Below are positions 8,228 to 17,224 of a stretch of DNA of 64,000 nucleotides, one piece after another (position 1 is the stretch's first letter; the number at the start of each line of letters is the position of its first letter). The DNA is taken from the NCBI RefSeq assembly GCF_034675845.1, contig NZ_JAUCCU010000001.1:1302001-1366000 (forward strand). Reading direction: 5' to 3'. The stretch is from Castellaniella sp. (lineage in GTDB: Bacteria; Pseudomonadota; Gammaproteobacteria; Burkholderiales; Burkholderiaceae_B). Position numbers and translations under genes: made by a program. A model generated the notes under the pieces. The model worked only from the letters and a program-made list of their open reading frames with translations. It was not told the origin of the DNA and did no database searches.

Positions 8228-9496
8228 ATGAATAAACTGCTCTGGTCTGCGGCCGTATTGGCTCTGTTAAGCGCTTGCTCCTCGATCCCCGAGCATGAGG
8301 CGTCCGCCCCTCTGACGGAATCCGCAGCCCTCAAGCCGCTGGTGGTCCCCGCCTTGGCAGCCCTGCCCGAAACTCCGCCCCGCGCCCTGAAGGGCCACTT
8401 GGCGGCGGCGTCCTGGCAACAGCTGCCCGGCTGGGGCAACGATGATTTATCCCACGTCTGGAAGGCCCTGCTGAATGACTGCCGAGGGCTGATGCGACCC
8501 GTCTCAGGGTCGCTGGCGCTGCCGACGCGGGCCGCCCCCCGAGCCTGGCAGCCCGTCTGTCAGGCAGCCGTGCAGGCTGGCCTGGGGCCCAATGCAGCGG
8601 GCCAGCCTGTACGCCAGTTCCTGCAGGCGCATCTGCGGCCCTGGCGGCTGGATCAATCCCCCGGCCAGGCGGCCAGCGGCACGGTCACCGGCTATTACGA
8701 GCCCCTGATTCGCGCCTCGCGCAACCAGGAAGGACAGTATCAATGGCCGCTGTATGCCACGCCGTCTGATTTGCTGATGATCGATCTGGGCGCAATCTAC
8801 CCGGATCTGGCCGGCAAACGCGTGCGCGGCAAGCTGGATGGGCGGCGCGTAGTACCCTACGACACGCGGGCTCAGATCGCGGCCAATCCAGCCCGCCAGC
8901 CGCCGGTCATCGTCTGGGCCAACGATCCGGTCGAGGCGTTTTTCCTGCAGATTCAGGGCTCGGGCCGCGCCCTGCTACCCGATGGCGGGGTACTGCGGTT
9001 GGCCTACGATGACCATAACGGCCAGCCCTACGTCTCCATCGGTCAATGGCTGGCACGCCAGGGCGAAATGCCGTTGGCACAGACCTCCATGCAAAACATC
9101 AAACAATGGGCACGCAATCACCCGGACCGGGTGCAGACCCTGCTGAATGTGAACCCGGCCATGGTGTTCTTCCGGGCAGAATCCATTACCGACCCCGAAC
9201 TCGGGCCGAACGGTGCCTATGGAATTCCCTTGATGGCACAGCGTGCCGTGGCGGTGGATACCGAATTCGTGCCCCTGGGAACACCGCTGTGGCTGGACAC
9301 TAAACAACCGGGCGGGGCACCCCTGCAGCGGCTGGTATTCGCCCAGGATACCGGCGCGGCCATTCGCGGCGCGGCACGGGCCGACTTTTACTGGGGCACG
9401 GGCGACGAAGCCGGTGCGGCGGCGGGGCGCATGAAACAACCCGGACGCATGTGGCTATTGTGGCCAACGGCGGCAGGCACACCGTCGGCTCGATGA
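8228..9496 (+). CDS. mltA: membrane-bound lytic murein transglycosylase A
   Basis: This 422-residue lipoprotein cleaves the glycan strands of peptidoglycan to form 1,6-anhydromuropeptides. It begins with a lipoprotein signal, MNKLLWSAAVLALLSACSS, giving lipidated Cys17. The MltA core follows (GTVTGYYEPLIRAS near 155, FFLQIQGSGRALLPDG near 240). The C-terminal 3D domain has the conserved Asp set D374, D386 and D393 in QDTGAAIRG and ADFYWGTGD. It is expected at the inner face of the outer membrane. It is followed 16 bp later by an FAD monooxygenase gene, probably co-transcribed. Confidence 0.95.
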   Translation: MNKLLWSAAVLALLSACSSIPEHEASAPLTESAALKPLVVPALAALPETPPRALKGHLAAASWQQLPGWGNDDLSHVWKALLNDCRGLMRPVSGSLALPTRAAPRAWQPVCQAAVQAGLGPNAAGQPVRQFLQAHLRPWRLDQSPGQAASGTVTGYYEPLIRASRNQEGQYQWPLYATPSDLLMIDLGAIYPDLAGKRVRGKLDGRRVVPYDTRAQIAANPARQPPVIVWANDPVEAFFLQIQGSGRALLPDGGVLRLAYDDHNGQPYVSIGQWLARQGEMPLAQTSMQNIKQWARNHPDRVQTLLNVNPAMVFFRAESITDPELGPNGAYGIPLMAQRAVAVDTEFVPLGTPLWLDTKQPGGAPLQRLVFAQDTGAAIRGAARADFYWGTGDEAGAAAGRMKQPGRMWLLWPTAAGTPSAR

Positions 9497-9512
9497 ACTC
9501 AAAGGCAGCATC

Positions 9513-10694
9513 ATGAACCCTCCTATTCTGGTTTGCGGCACCGGCATCGCCGGCTTGGCATGCGCCCTGGGCTTATCACGCGCCGGCCTGCCCGTCGCCC
9601 TGCTGGGGCCGCGCCACCCCCCTGCCCTGCGCCCCGCAGACGACTATCATCCCCGGGTATATGCCATTTCAAGCGCCAGCCAGGCACTGCTGGATCGCCT
9701 GGGGGCATGGCGGTTGATGGACATGCGCCGCGTCACGCCGGTCGAAACCATGGAAATCCACGGCGACGCCCAGGGCACGCTGGACTTGTCCGCCTGGCAG
9801 GATGCCCGCGACACCCTGGCCTGGATTGTCGAATCCGGCGAGATCGAACGCGCTTTGCAGCAGGCCGTACAAGTCATGGGGCTGGCCTGGCACGAGGACC
9901 ACTTCCTCAGCCTGAACACCAGCCCCGACGGGGTGCAGGTCACGACCCAACAGGGCCGACAATGGCACACGCCGTTGCTGGTGGGGGCCGATGGGGCGCG
10001 ATCCCCCGTACGCCAGGCCGCCGGCATCCAGCACGATTACACACCGTATGGCGACATGGGGGTGGTGGCGCATCTGGATATAGGCCGCGCGCACCAAAAC
10101 TACGCCTGCCAGTGGTTTACCGGCGATAGCGTATTTGCCCTGCTGCCCATGCCGGACACGGCCAATGGTCCACAGGCCTCGCTGGTCTGGTCCATGCCAG
10201 AAAGCCAGGCACGCCAGTGGATGGCCATGGATACCGATGCGGCCCAGACCTGGTTTGCCAGTCACGCCCAGGCCATCACAGGCGGGCGGCTGGGGGCTTT
10301 GCGCCTGCGCACCCACCCCCAGGGCTTCCCCTTGACGCTAGAGCGCAGCGCCATGACGGCGCCGGGCGTGGCACTGGTGGGCGATGCCGCGCACCGGGTA
10401 CATCCCCTGGCCGGACAAGGACTGAACCTGGGATTAGGCGATGTGGATACCCTGCTGCAGGTGCTGTCCACCCGCGAAGCGCACCGCCCACTGGGCGACC
10501 CACGCCTGCTGGCCCGCTATCGCCGCCGCCGCGCCGAACCCGTCATCGCCATGGGCCTGGTCACCCACGGCCTGCACCGCTTGTTTGCCACCCCGTGCGT
10601 CCCGCTGGCCTGGGCGCGCAACCAGGGCATGCTGGTGGCCAACCAGATCCCTTTTCTGAAGCGCCAACTGATTCGCGCCGCAGCGGGCAACTGA
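9513..10694 (+). CDS. UbiH/UbiF/Coq6-family FAD-dependent hydroxylase
   Basis: This 393-residue flavoprotein monooxygenase probably hydroxylates the ubiquinone ring. FAD-binding motifs are in the expected order: CGTGIAGLACALG (residues 9-20), VGADGARSPVR (about 160) and VALVGDAAHRVHPLAGQGLN (286-305). The last segment is the signature of the ubiquinone-hydroxylase branch. It follows mltA closely and is followed after 66 bp by dsbC. Which ring position it acts on cannot be read from the sequence, so no symbol is given. Confidence 0.9.
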   Translation: MNPPILVCGTGIAGLACALGLSRAGLPVALLGPRHPPALRPADDYHPRVYAISSASQALLDRLGAWRLMDMRRVTPVETMEIHGDAQGTLDLSAWQDARDTLAWIVESGEIERALQQAVQVMGLAWHEDHFLSLNTSPDGVQVTTQQGRQWHTPLLVGADGARSPVRQAAGIQHDYTPYGDMGVVAHLDIGRAHQNYACQWFTGDSVFALLPMPDTANGPQASLVWSMPESQARQWMAMDTDAAQTWFASHAQAITGGRLGALRLRTHPQGFPLTLERSAMTAPGVALVGDAAHRVHPLAGQGLNLGLGDVDTLLQVLSTREAHRPLGDPRLLARYRRRRAEPVIAMGLVTHGLHRLFATPCVPLAWARNQGMLVANQIPFLKRQLIRAAAGN

Positions 10695-10760
10695 TCAAGA
10701 CACCCACCCGGATTGCATCCTCGCATTAAAATGCGGTTCAACACACCAAAAGTATTTGCC

Positions 10761-11573
10761 ATGAAATTTCAAATTTATCTTGCCGCCCTGATCCTGGGCG
10801 CAGGCCTGTCCGGCGTGGCATCAGCAGCCCCCGCCGATGCGGACACCCCCGACGCCGTCGTGATTGGCACCAGCGGCACCGCCAACGCGCCCGATGCCAA
10901 AGTCCTGTCTACGGCAGCCACCCCCGAGCAAATTCAGACGATCAGCCAGGCGTTTGGCCAGCGCTTTCCTGGTATCCAGGTAGACGCCGTGCGCCTGACG
11001 CCGATGCCGGGTATTTTTGAAATCCAGGTCGGGCTGGATCTGGTCTATGCGGACGACCAGGTCAATTATGTCCTGCAGGGTTCGCTGATCGACGCCAAGG
11101 CGCGCCGCGACCTGACCGCCGAACGCCTGGAACTCCTGCAGCAGGTGGCATTCGACAGCCTGCCCCTGGAACGCGCCATCCGCCAGGTCAAGGGCACCGG
11201 CGCCCGCCAGATCGCGGTATTCGAAGACCCCAACTGCGGCTACTGCAAGCAGCTGCACCAGACCCTGGAAAGCATCGACGATGTGACGGTGTATACCTTT
11301 CTATATCCCATTCTGTCGCCTGATTCCAATACCAAATCACGCGATATCTGGTGCGCCTCCGACCCGGCTGCCACCTGGAAATCCTGGATGGTCAGGGGCG
11401 AAGTCCCCGCCACCGCCGATTGCTCCACACCGATCGACGAAAACCTGGCCCTGGGTCGTCAGCTGAATGTACGCGGCACACCCGCCATCTTCTTTGCCGA
11501 CGGCAGCCGCGTCAATGGCGCCCTGCCTCTGGACGCCCTGAAGCAAAAGCTGGATGCGCAGGGCGCAGGCTAA
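10761..11573 (+). CDS. dsbC: thiol:disulfide interchange protein DsbC
   Basis: This 270-residue periplasmic disulfide isomerase has a cleavable signal peptide (MKFQIYLAALILGAGLSGVA, cleavage near SAAPA), an N-terminal dimerisation domain and a thioredoxin-like catalytic domain. The active site is C159-GY-C162 in FEDPNCGYCKQ, a structural pair is C198/C221, and the cis-Pro loop is RGTPAIFF (P241). I placed the start at 10761 because upstream in-frame codons would precede the signal peptide. In E. coli DsbD keeps this enzyme reduced. The gene ends the mltA-hydroxylase-dsbC run and is followed by an inverted REP pair. Confidence 0.95.
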   Translation: MKFQIYLAALILGAGLSGVASAAPADADTPDAVVIGTSGTANAPDAKVLSTAATPEQIQTISQAFGQRFPGIQVDAVRLTPMPGIFEIQVGLDLVYADDQVNYVLQGSLIDAKARRDLTAERLELLQQVAFDSLPLERAIRQVKGTGARQIAVFEDPNCGYCKQLHQTLESIDDVTVYTFLYPILSPDSNTKSRDIWCASDPAATWKSWMVRGEVPATADCSTPIDENLALGRQLNVRGTPAIFFADGSRVNGALPLDALKQKLDAQGAG

Positions 11574-11614
11574 ATCGCATCGGCCAGCGTCGCCGATCTA
11601 GGCACCTGGTACAT

Positions 11615-11654
11615 ATGGTGTCTGACCCCATTACATATGGGGTCAGACACCATT
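11615..11654. repeat. REP pair in reversed (tail-to-tail) order
   Basis: An inverted core (11615-11629) precedes a forward core (11639-11654), the opposite order from the usual hairpin, so the outer ends rather than the inner ends of the cores face each other. It lies between the convergent ends of dsbC and the LysR gene. Confidence 0.85.
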
Positions 11655-11667
11655 TCCTCCGCAGCAG

Positions 11668-12603
11668 TCAAACCACGAAGGCGCAGGCCTCAAGCGCCTT
11701 ATTGTGTTGCTGACGGGTGTGTTCGACCAGATAATCCAAAAAAACCTGGGACCGCTGTGGGATGAATTTGCGGCTGGGCATGGCCGCGTACATCGCCAGC
11801 CGCCCGGTGACCCAGGGGCTCAGCACGCGGACCATTTCGCCCCGGGCAAGATACGGCGCGACAATGTCCAGCGATATCGACGTAATGCCCGCGCCATCCA
11901 GCGTGGCGCGCAGCAGGGTATCGGTATGGTTTGCAATCAGCACGGGTTCGGCATTGACCTGAGTCTGGTCAGCGCGACCCGGCCCGCGCCACATGCGCCA
12001 GATATTCAGCGCTTCACCTACCTTGTTAAGCCGCAGGCATTCATGTTTGCTTAAATCCTCTGGGATTTCCGGCTGGCCCTTGCGCGCCACATAACCCCGC
12101 GACGCCACCAGCACCACATCGGACTCAATTACCTTGCGGGCTACGATATCCGCATCAAAGCCGACATCGGCGCCCAACAAGGTAATGTCGTAGTTCTCGA
12201 TGGGCGAGTCTGTGTATGTTTCGACATCGATGTCGATCACGATGCCGGGATGGCACTGACGAAAGCCGGACAGCAAAGGCGCAAGCACGTAGCTTGCCAG
12301 GACCGGCTGCGTATGCACACGCAAACGACCGGCGAGGGCTTGGGTGTGGGCGCTGGCCATGGCATCCGCCTCGGCCACGTCCTGCAGAATCTGGCGCACG
12401 CGTGCCAGATAGGCTTCTCCGGCCTCGGTCAGTGTCACGCGCCGTGTCGTCCGCTGAAACAAGCGGGTCCCAAGCTGGGTTTCCAGTTCGGCAATCAGGC
12501 GTGTCACCACGGGCGGCGACAGATGCAGCGCCCGCGCCGCCGCCGCAAACCCGCCTTCGGTGGCGACCTGTTCAAAAATTCGCATTGCGCGTAAACGCCC
12601 CAT
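11668..12603 (-). CDS. LysR-family transcriptional regulator
   Basis: This 311-residue regulator has the LysR architecture: a winged helix-turn-helix at residues 1-65 (FAAAARALHLSPPVVTRLIA, LGTRLFQRTTRRVTLTEAG) followed by a periplasmic-binding-like effector domain. It is transcribed away from the cytochrome b561-YceI-YceI operon across a 130-bp AT-rich gap that contains a palindrome of LysR-box type. It therefore probably controls that operon and itself. The effector is unknown. Confidence 0.92.
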   Translation of the reverse strand: MGRLRAMRIFEQVATEGGFAAAARALHLSPPVVTRLIAELETQLGTRLFQRTTRRVTLTEAGEAYLARVRQILQDVAEADAMASAHTQALAGRLRVHTQPVLASYVLAPLLSGFRQCHPGIVIDIDVETYTDSPIENYDITLLGADVGFDADIVARKVIESDVVLVASRGYVARKGQPEIPEDLSKHECLRLNKVGEALNIWRMWRGPGRADQTQVNAEPVLIANHTDTLLRATLDGAGITSISLDIVAPYLARGEMVRVLSPWVTGRLAMYAAMPSRKFIPQRSQVFLDYLVEHTRQQHNKALEACAFVV

Positions 12604-12621
12604 ACCCGATCAATCCATCAT

Positions 12622-12640
12622 TATTCCATTAATAGGAATA
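12622..12640. promoter_or_regulatory. palindrome, candidate LysR-type operator
   Basis: TATTCC and GGAATA flank ATTAATA as a 19-base inverted repeat in the intergenic space between the LysR gene and the b561 operon. Its position fits a divergent LysR operator. Binding is inferred. Confidence 0.5.
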
Positions 12641-12733
12641 GTGTATATCTATTTTGACTATTTATTCTATTAAGCAAAATTATTAAAATTCTCTTGTCGA
12701 TACCTATAAAGATCAAGCATCAAACAACAAAAC

Positions 12734-13291
12734 ATGCAAACCTTATCGCAAAAACCCCCGCGCTATACCCGCACAGCTATTTTTCTGCACTGGCTGGTCG
12801 GGTTGGGCCTGATCGGCACCTTTTCTCTGGGCTTTTATATGGAAGGCCTGCCCTTGTCGCCCAGCAAGCTGCAGCTGTATTCGTGGCACAAATGGGCAGG
12901 TATGACATTGCTGCTGCTGGCCGTGGTGCGCCTGGCCTGGCGCATGAGCCACCCCGCCCCCGCGCTGCCCCTGTCCATTAGCCCCACCGCTCGCCTGGCC
13001 GCACATGCCGGGCATTGGGTGCTGTATGCACTGATGCTGGCCATTCCGGTCAGTGGCTGGTTGATGAGTTCCGCGCAAGGTTTCCCGGTGGTGTGGTTTG
13101 GCGTGCTGCCTTTGCCCGATTTGGTTTCAAAAAGCACCGCCCTGGGCGATATCCTGCACAGTACCCACGTCGCATTGAACTACGCGCTGGTGGCGGCGGT
13201 TGTCGGACATATAGGCGCGGCCCTACACCACCATCTCGTCAAAAAAGACACAATCATGACCCGGATGCTGCCGTTTGTCGGTCAGGCCTGA
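12734..13291 (+). CDS. cytochrome b561
   Basis: This 185-residue four-helix inner-membrane diheme cytochrome belongs to the bacterial CybB/YodB family. Candidate heme ligands are H19 (FLHWLVG), H52 (WHKWAG), H91/H94 (AAHAGHW) and the His-rich last helix (ILHSTHVALNYALVAAVVGH). Family members pass electrons between quinone and partners such as superoxide or periplasmic acceptors. Its stop is 38 bp before the first yceI gene, so the three genes look like an operon. The b561-YceI pairing is also found in E. coli (yceJ-yceI). Confidence 0.93.
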   Translation: MQTLSQKPPRYTRTAIFLHWLVGLGLIGTFSLGFYMEGLPLSPSKLQLYSWHKWAGMTLLLLAVVRLAWRMSHPAPALPLSISPTARLAAHAGHWVLYALMLAIPVSGWLMSSAQGFPVVWFGVLPLPDLVSKSTALGDILHSTHVALNYALVAAVVGHIGAALHHHLVKKDTIMTRMLPFVGQA

Positions 13292-13328
13292 AGCCCTGCA
13301 ACCACCACCCATCTCAAAGGACACCCCG

Positions 13329-13901
13329 ATGAAGTTTTCTTTCCTGCGTCCGCTCGTGCTTTCCGCCGCATTGGGCCTGGGCTTGCTGGGTAGCGCCCAC
13401 GCGGTCGAATACACCACGCTGGATTCCGCCGCCAGCACGGTCACCTTTGGCTATAGCCAGATGAATGTCAAAATGGATGGCAGCTTCAGCGAACTGAAAG
13501 CCACCAAACTGAGCTTTGATCCCGCCGCCCCGGAAGCCGCCGAAGTTGCCATCGAAGTCGCCTTGGCAAGCATTGATGCGGGCTACGCAGAAGCCAATAC
13601 CGAACTGGAAAAAGCAGAATGGCTGGGACTGGCAGCGCATCCGCTGGCGACGTTTACCTCAAGCAAGGTCACCCCCCTGGACGAGAACCGCTATCAAGTC
13701 ACCGGCGACCTGTCGATCAAGGGCATCAGCAAAGCAGTCACCGCGCCTTTTACCTTCACGCAAGACGGCGAAACAGGCATTTTTGAAGGCAGCTTTACGT
13801 TCCAACGCGCCGATTTCGGCATAGGCGAAGGCGAGTGGAAAGACTTCAGCATCGTTGCCAACGATATTCAAATCACTTTTCATATTGTGGCAAAACCGTA
13901 A
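13329..13901 (+). CDS. yceI: YceI-family periplasmic protein (first copy)
   Basis: This 190-residue protein has a Sec signal peptide (MKFSFLRPLVLSAALGLGLL, cleavage near SAHA-V) and a lipocalin-like YceI fold. Markers are ASTVTFGYSQMNVKMDGSF and VTGDLSIKGISKAVTAPF. YceI proteins bind polyisoprenoids or quinone-like lipids in the periplasm. The ATG at 13329 has AAAGGA upstream. Upstream in-frame starts would put a non-signal extension in front. It lies between the b561 gene and a second YceI paralogue. Confidence 0.92.
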   Translation: MKFSFLRPLVLSAALGLGLLGSAHAVEYTTLDSAASTVTFGYSQMNVKMDGSFSELKATKLSFDPAAPEAAEVAIEVALASIDAGYAEANTELEKAEWLGLAAHPLATFTSSKVTPLDENRYQVTGDLSIKGISKAVTAPFTFTQDGETGIFEGSFTFQRADFGIGEGEWKDFSIVANDIQITFHIVAKP

Positions 13902-13949
13902 TTGCCAGACATTTCCCCTTTCATGATTCAATTAAACACAGGACCTCTG

Positions 13950-14519
13950 ATGAAAAAGACTCTGATTGCCGCAGCATTTTCCGCTTTCTTTGCCGCCCAG
14001 GCCATCGCTGCCCCGCAAACCTATGTACTGGACTCCACCCACACCTTTCCGCGGTTTTCGTACACCCACATGGGCCTGTCCAAGCAGATCCTGCGCTTCG
14101 ACCAAACCACCGGCACCGTGGTGCTGGACAAGGACGCCAAGCAAGCTCAGGTGGATGTCACCATCGACATGAGCACCATCAGCACCGGCTTCGATGCCTT
14201 TAACGGCCACATCCAGGGCCCGGACTTTCTGGACACCAAGCAGTTTCCCACCGCTACGTTCAAGTCCACCAAAGTTGTGTTTGACGGGGATAAGCCCACC
14301 AGCATCGAAGGCGACCTGACCATCAAGGGCGTGACCAAACCGGTCACCCTGACCGTCACGTCGTTTTTCAATGGCCCGCATCCCATGCTGAAGAAAGACG
14401 CCATCGGCGCAAACGCCACTGCGGTGATTTCGCGCAGCGAATTCAATGCCGGAAAATTTGTCCCCGCCGTGGGCGACGAGGTGACCCTGGATATCGCACT
14501 GGAAGCCATCGTCGAATAA
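13950..14519 (+). CDS. yceI: YceI-family periplasmic protein (second copy)
   Basis: This 189-residue paralogue is clearly different in sequence from its neighbour. It has a signal peptide (MKKTLIAAAFSAFFAAQAIA), then YVLDSTHTFPRFSYTHMGLS and a typical GDLTIKGVTKPVTLTV block, and is closer to the classical E. coli YceI. The start has GGACC upstream and lies 48 bp after the first copy. A predicted partner is the b561 protein two genes upstream, with lipid or quinone ligands suggested only by family knowledge. Confidence 0.94.
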   Translation: MKKTLIAAAFSAFFAAQAIAAPQTYVLDSTHTFPRFSYTHMGLSKQILRFDQTTGTVVLDKDAKQAQVDVTIDMSTISTGFDAFNGHIQGPDFLDTKQFPTATFKSTKVVFDGDKPTSIEGDLTIKGVTKPVTLTVTSFFNGPHPMLKKDAIGANATAVISRSEFNAGKFVPAVGDEVTLDIALEAIVE

Positions 14520-14575
14520 GCAGGCACAGAATATCGGGCCAGGCAAGCGCCACGGCCCGGCATACAAGGGAAATC

Positions 14576-15544
14576 ATGGGACTTTTAGTTGATGGCCAGT
14601 GGCACGATCAATGGTATGACACCAGCAGCACAGGCGGGCGCTTTGTGCGCAGCGACGCCCAGTTCCGCCACTGGATCACCCCCGACGGCAGTGCCGGGCC
14701 CAGCGGCGATGCGGGTTTCCAGGCCGAAGCCGGGCGCTACCATCTTTACGTTTCCCTGGCCTGCCCCTGGGCGCACCGCGTCCTGATTCTGCGGGCGCTG
14801 AAGGGCCTGGACAGCATGATCAGCGTATCCGTCGTGAACCCATATATGGGCCAGCATGGCTGGACTTTTGAAGCTGGTCCGGGCGTGATCGCCGACCCCG
14901 TGGGCCAGGCCCAATACCTGTACCAGGTGTACCTGCGTGCGCAGCATGACTACAGCGGGCGCGTAACCGTGCCTGTCTTGTGGGACTTGCAGCGCCGCAC
15001 CATCGTCAGCAATGAGTCCTCGGAAATCATCCGCATGTTGAATTCCGCCTTCGACGGCATCGGCGCCAAAGCAGGCGACTACGCACCGACGGAGTTGCTG
15101 CCGGAAATCGATGCCATCAATGCAAGAATCTACGATGCCATCAACAACGGCGTCTACAAGGCCGGTTTTGCCACCACGCAGCGGGTCTACGAACAAGAGG
15201 TCAACGCGTTGTTTGCCTGCCTGGATCAGCTGGAAGACACGTTGGGCCAACAGCGCTATCTGCTGGGTGACCGCATCACCGAGGCCGACTGGCGCTTATT
15301 CACAACCTTGATTCGCTTTGATGCCGTCTACCACGGCCATTTCAAATGCAATTTGAAGCGCCTGATCGACTACCAGCATCTGTGGCGCCACACCCGCGAG
15401 CTATATCAATGGCCGGGGGTGGCGGACACGCTGAACTTCGACCACATCAAGCAGCATTATTACCGCAGCCACGGCAGTATCAACCCCAACGGCATCGTGC
15501 CGTCGGGACCAGTGTTGGATATCTTGTCGCCTACCCGTATGTAA
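14576..15544 (+). CDS. glutathionyl-hydroquinone reductase / Xi-class GST
   Basis: This 322-residue protein has the length and layout of the YqjG/ECM4 family. The thioredoxin-like N-domain holds the catalytic cysteine C63 in LACPWAHRVLILRAL. The glutathione-binding region has VSNESSEIIRML. The helical C-domain has GDRITEADWRLFTTLIRFDA and ends with the conserved HYYRSHGSINPNGIVPSGP tail. The enzyme reduces glutathionyl-hydroquinones in the cytosol. A hairpin-like CGGGCC/GGCCCG repeat lies in the 56 bp upstream. It stands alone after the YceI operon. Confidence 0.93.
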   Translation: MGLLVDGQWHDQWYDTSSTGGRFVRSDAQFRHWITPDGSAGPSGDAGFQAEAGRYHLYVSLACPWAHRVLILRALKGLDSMISVSVVNPYMGQHGWTFEAGPGVIADPVGQAQYLYQVYLRAQHDYSGRVTVPVLWDLQRRTIVSNESSEIIRMLNSAFDGIGAKAGDYAPTELLPEIDAINARIYDAINNGVYKAGFATTQRVYEQEVNALFACLDQLEDTLGQQRYLLGDRITEADWRLFTTLIRFDAVYHGHFKCNLKRLIDYQHLWRHTRELYQWPGVADTLNFDHIKQHYYRSHGSINPNGIVPSGPVLDILSPTRM

Positions 15545-15860
15545 TCGTTAATGTTTGTACCGCCTGAGCAGATTCAGCGCCGCGCAGTTGTCTCTGGATA
15601 CAAGCCGTGTTGTTAGGTAGGGTTTCTACCAGAGAGTTGAACCACAATGCTTGGACTTGAACTGCGCAAAGGCGACTCATGAAAAAAATGATACTGGCTG
15701 CCGCCGTGACACTGGGCCTACTGACGGCTTGGCCTGCCGCGCAAGCGGGCGATATAGATTTGAGTATCGGCATCGGCATCCCAGGCCTGATGTTTGGCGG
15801 CCCCCCTGTGTACTACGCCCCCCCACCCCCTCCGCGTGTCGTCGTGGTGCCGCAACCTAT

Positions 15861-17057
15861 GGAAGGTCTGAACAAGTCCCCTGGACCTGTCAGAATGTAG
15901 GTTGTTGAACGAGACCCAATCAGGAAGCCCCGATGAGCCAGTTGAGTTTTTCCGACGCCGAATTTGCAGGCAAGCGCAAAGTGACGCGCCGCGAGAAGTT
16001 CCTGGCCCAGATGGAACGGGCCGTTCCCTGGAAGGTCTTCGCCGACCTGGTCGAACCGCACTACCCGAAGGCCGGCAACGGCCGTAGGCCTTACCCGTTG
16101 GAAGTGATGCTGCGCATCCACTTCATGCAGCAGTGGTTCAACCTGTCGGACCCGGCGATGGAAGAGGCGCTGTACGACAGCACCTCGATACGCAATTTCG
16201 CCAAGCTCTCGCTCACGCGTGGCAGCATTCCTGACGAGACGACGATCCTGAACTTTCGTCATCTGCTGGAAAAACACGACATTGCAGCAGACGCACTGGA
16301 AGCGGTGAACTTGCTGTTGGCCGATCAGGGCATCACGGTACGCAAGGGCACGATCATCGATGCCACGATCATCGAAGCGCCCAGTTCTACGAAGAACGCC
16401 GCAGGCGCGCGGGATCCCGAGATGCATCAGACCAAGAAGGGCAATCAGTGGCACTTTGGCATGAAGGCCCACATTGGCGTGGACATGACCGGCCTGGTGC
16501 ACACTGTGGTGGGCACGGCAGCCAATGTTCACGATGTCACGCAGGCCCATGCGCTGCTGCACGGTGAAGAAGAATTGGTGCTGGGCGATGCGGGCTACCG
16601 AGGAGTCCAGGATCGAGAGGAAAACCAGAGTCGCAACGTGCAGTGGCACATTGCCATGCGTCCGGGCAAACGCCGTGCGCTGGGCAAGAGCAACATGGGG
16701 CGGATGCTGGAGTCCTACGAACGAGCCAAGGCCAGCCTGCGCTCGCGGGTGGAGCATCCGTTTCGGGTGATCAAATGCCAGTTTGGATTTACCAAGGTGC
16801 GCTATCGGGGGCTGGCCAAGAACACGGCGCAGCTGAAGATGCTGTTTACGTTGGCAAACCTGTGGAAGGTGCGCCACCATTTGATGGCTACGGCGGGATA
16901 GGTGCGCCCGAAATGGGCGTAGAGGGCCCAAAACGGGCCTGTCAGGGCGGAAATCACCCTGATTCTGGCCTATTTTTGAGCAAAAGTTCTGCATTATGAA
17001 ATTCAGGTCGATTGGGCTGGAAAAACAGATTCTGAAACCGGCTTGATCAGACCTTCC
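15861..17057 (+). mobile_element. IS5-family insertion sequence, complete, with 4-bp target duplication
   Basis: The element is 1,197 bp. The left end GGAAGGTCTGAACAAGTC and the reverse complement of the right end, GGAAGGTCTGATCAAGCC, are matching inverted repeats. CTAT is duplicated at 15857-15860 and 17058-17061. It carries one transposase gene and interrupts a small secreted-protein gene. Confidence 0.95.
15933..16901 (+). CDS. IS5-family DDE transposase
   Basis: This 322-residue transposase has an N-terminal DUF772-like helical domain (MSQLSFSDAEFAGKRKVTRR, VMLRIHFMQQWFNLSDPAME) and a DDE catalytic domain. Catalytic Asp residues are in IIDATIIEAPSST and VLGDAGYRG, and the Glu is in SRVEHPFRVIKCQFG. 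The frame is intact and flanked by good inverted repeats, so the element may still be active. Confidence 0.96.
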   Translation: MSQLSFSDAEFAGKRKVTRREKFLAQMERAVPWKVFADLVEPHYPKAGNGRRPYPLEVMLRIHFMQQWFNLSDPAMEEALYDSTSIRNFAKLSLTRGSIPDETTILNFRHLLEKHDIAADALEAVNLLLADQGITVRKGTIIDATIIEAPSSTKNAAGARDPEMHQTKKGNQWHFGMKAHIGVDMTGLVHTVVGTAANVHDVTQAHALLHGEEELVLGDAGYRGVQDREENQSRNVQWHIAMRPGKRRALGKSNMGRMLESYERAKASLRSRVEHPFRVIKCQFGFTKVRYRGLAKNTAQLKMLFTLANLWKVRHHLMATAG

Positions 17058-17209
17058 CTATCTATGTGTCTCCGCCACTACCATACTATTATGATAAGCA
17101 TGCCTATAAGCATGCCGAAAAACGCTGGCGAAAACAGCAGAAAAGAGCCTGGAAGGAATATCGTCACGGGCGGCATGGCGACCGCGACGATTGATTAATG
17201 GTGATTAAT

Positions 17210-17224
17210 GGGGTCAGACACCAT
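17210..17224. repeat. REP core overlapping the RAYT stop codon
   Basis: GGGGTCAGACACCAT occupies 17210-17224. Read on the minus strand this sequence supplies the last codons (GGT GTC) and the TGA of the RAYT gene, so the transposase gene physically ends inside its own REP. Confidence 0.9.

Larger units (their letters stand above)
15679..17194 (+). pseudogene. small secreted basic protein split by an IS5-type element
   Basis: The 5' part encodes a signal peptide (MKKMILAAAVTLGLLTAWPA) and then DIDLSIGIGIPG, a proline run and VVVVPQP. The frame then runs into the IS. Removing 15861-17057 and one CTAT copy restores an uninterrupted frame that continues IYVSPPLPYYYDKHAYKH, a Lys/Arg-rich stretch (RWRKQQKRAWKEYRHGRHG) and RDD before the TGA at 17192-17194. 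The intact product would be about 104 residues: exported, with a Gly/Pro-rich middle and a basic tail. Proteins of this look are common in Burkholderiales but their function is unknown. Confidence 0.88.

Noticed and set aside
15813..16994. 393-codon minus-strand open frame
   Set aside because: Antisense to the IS5-type transposase, which has clear DDE motifs.
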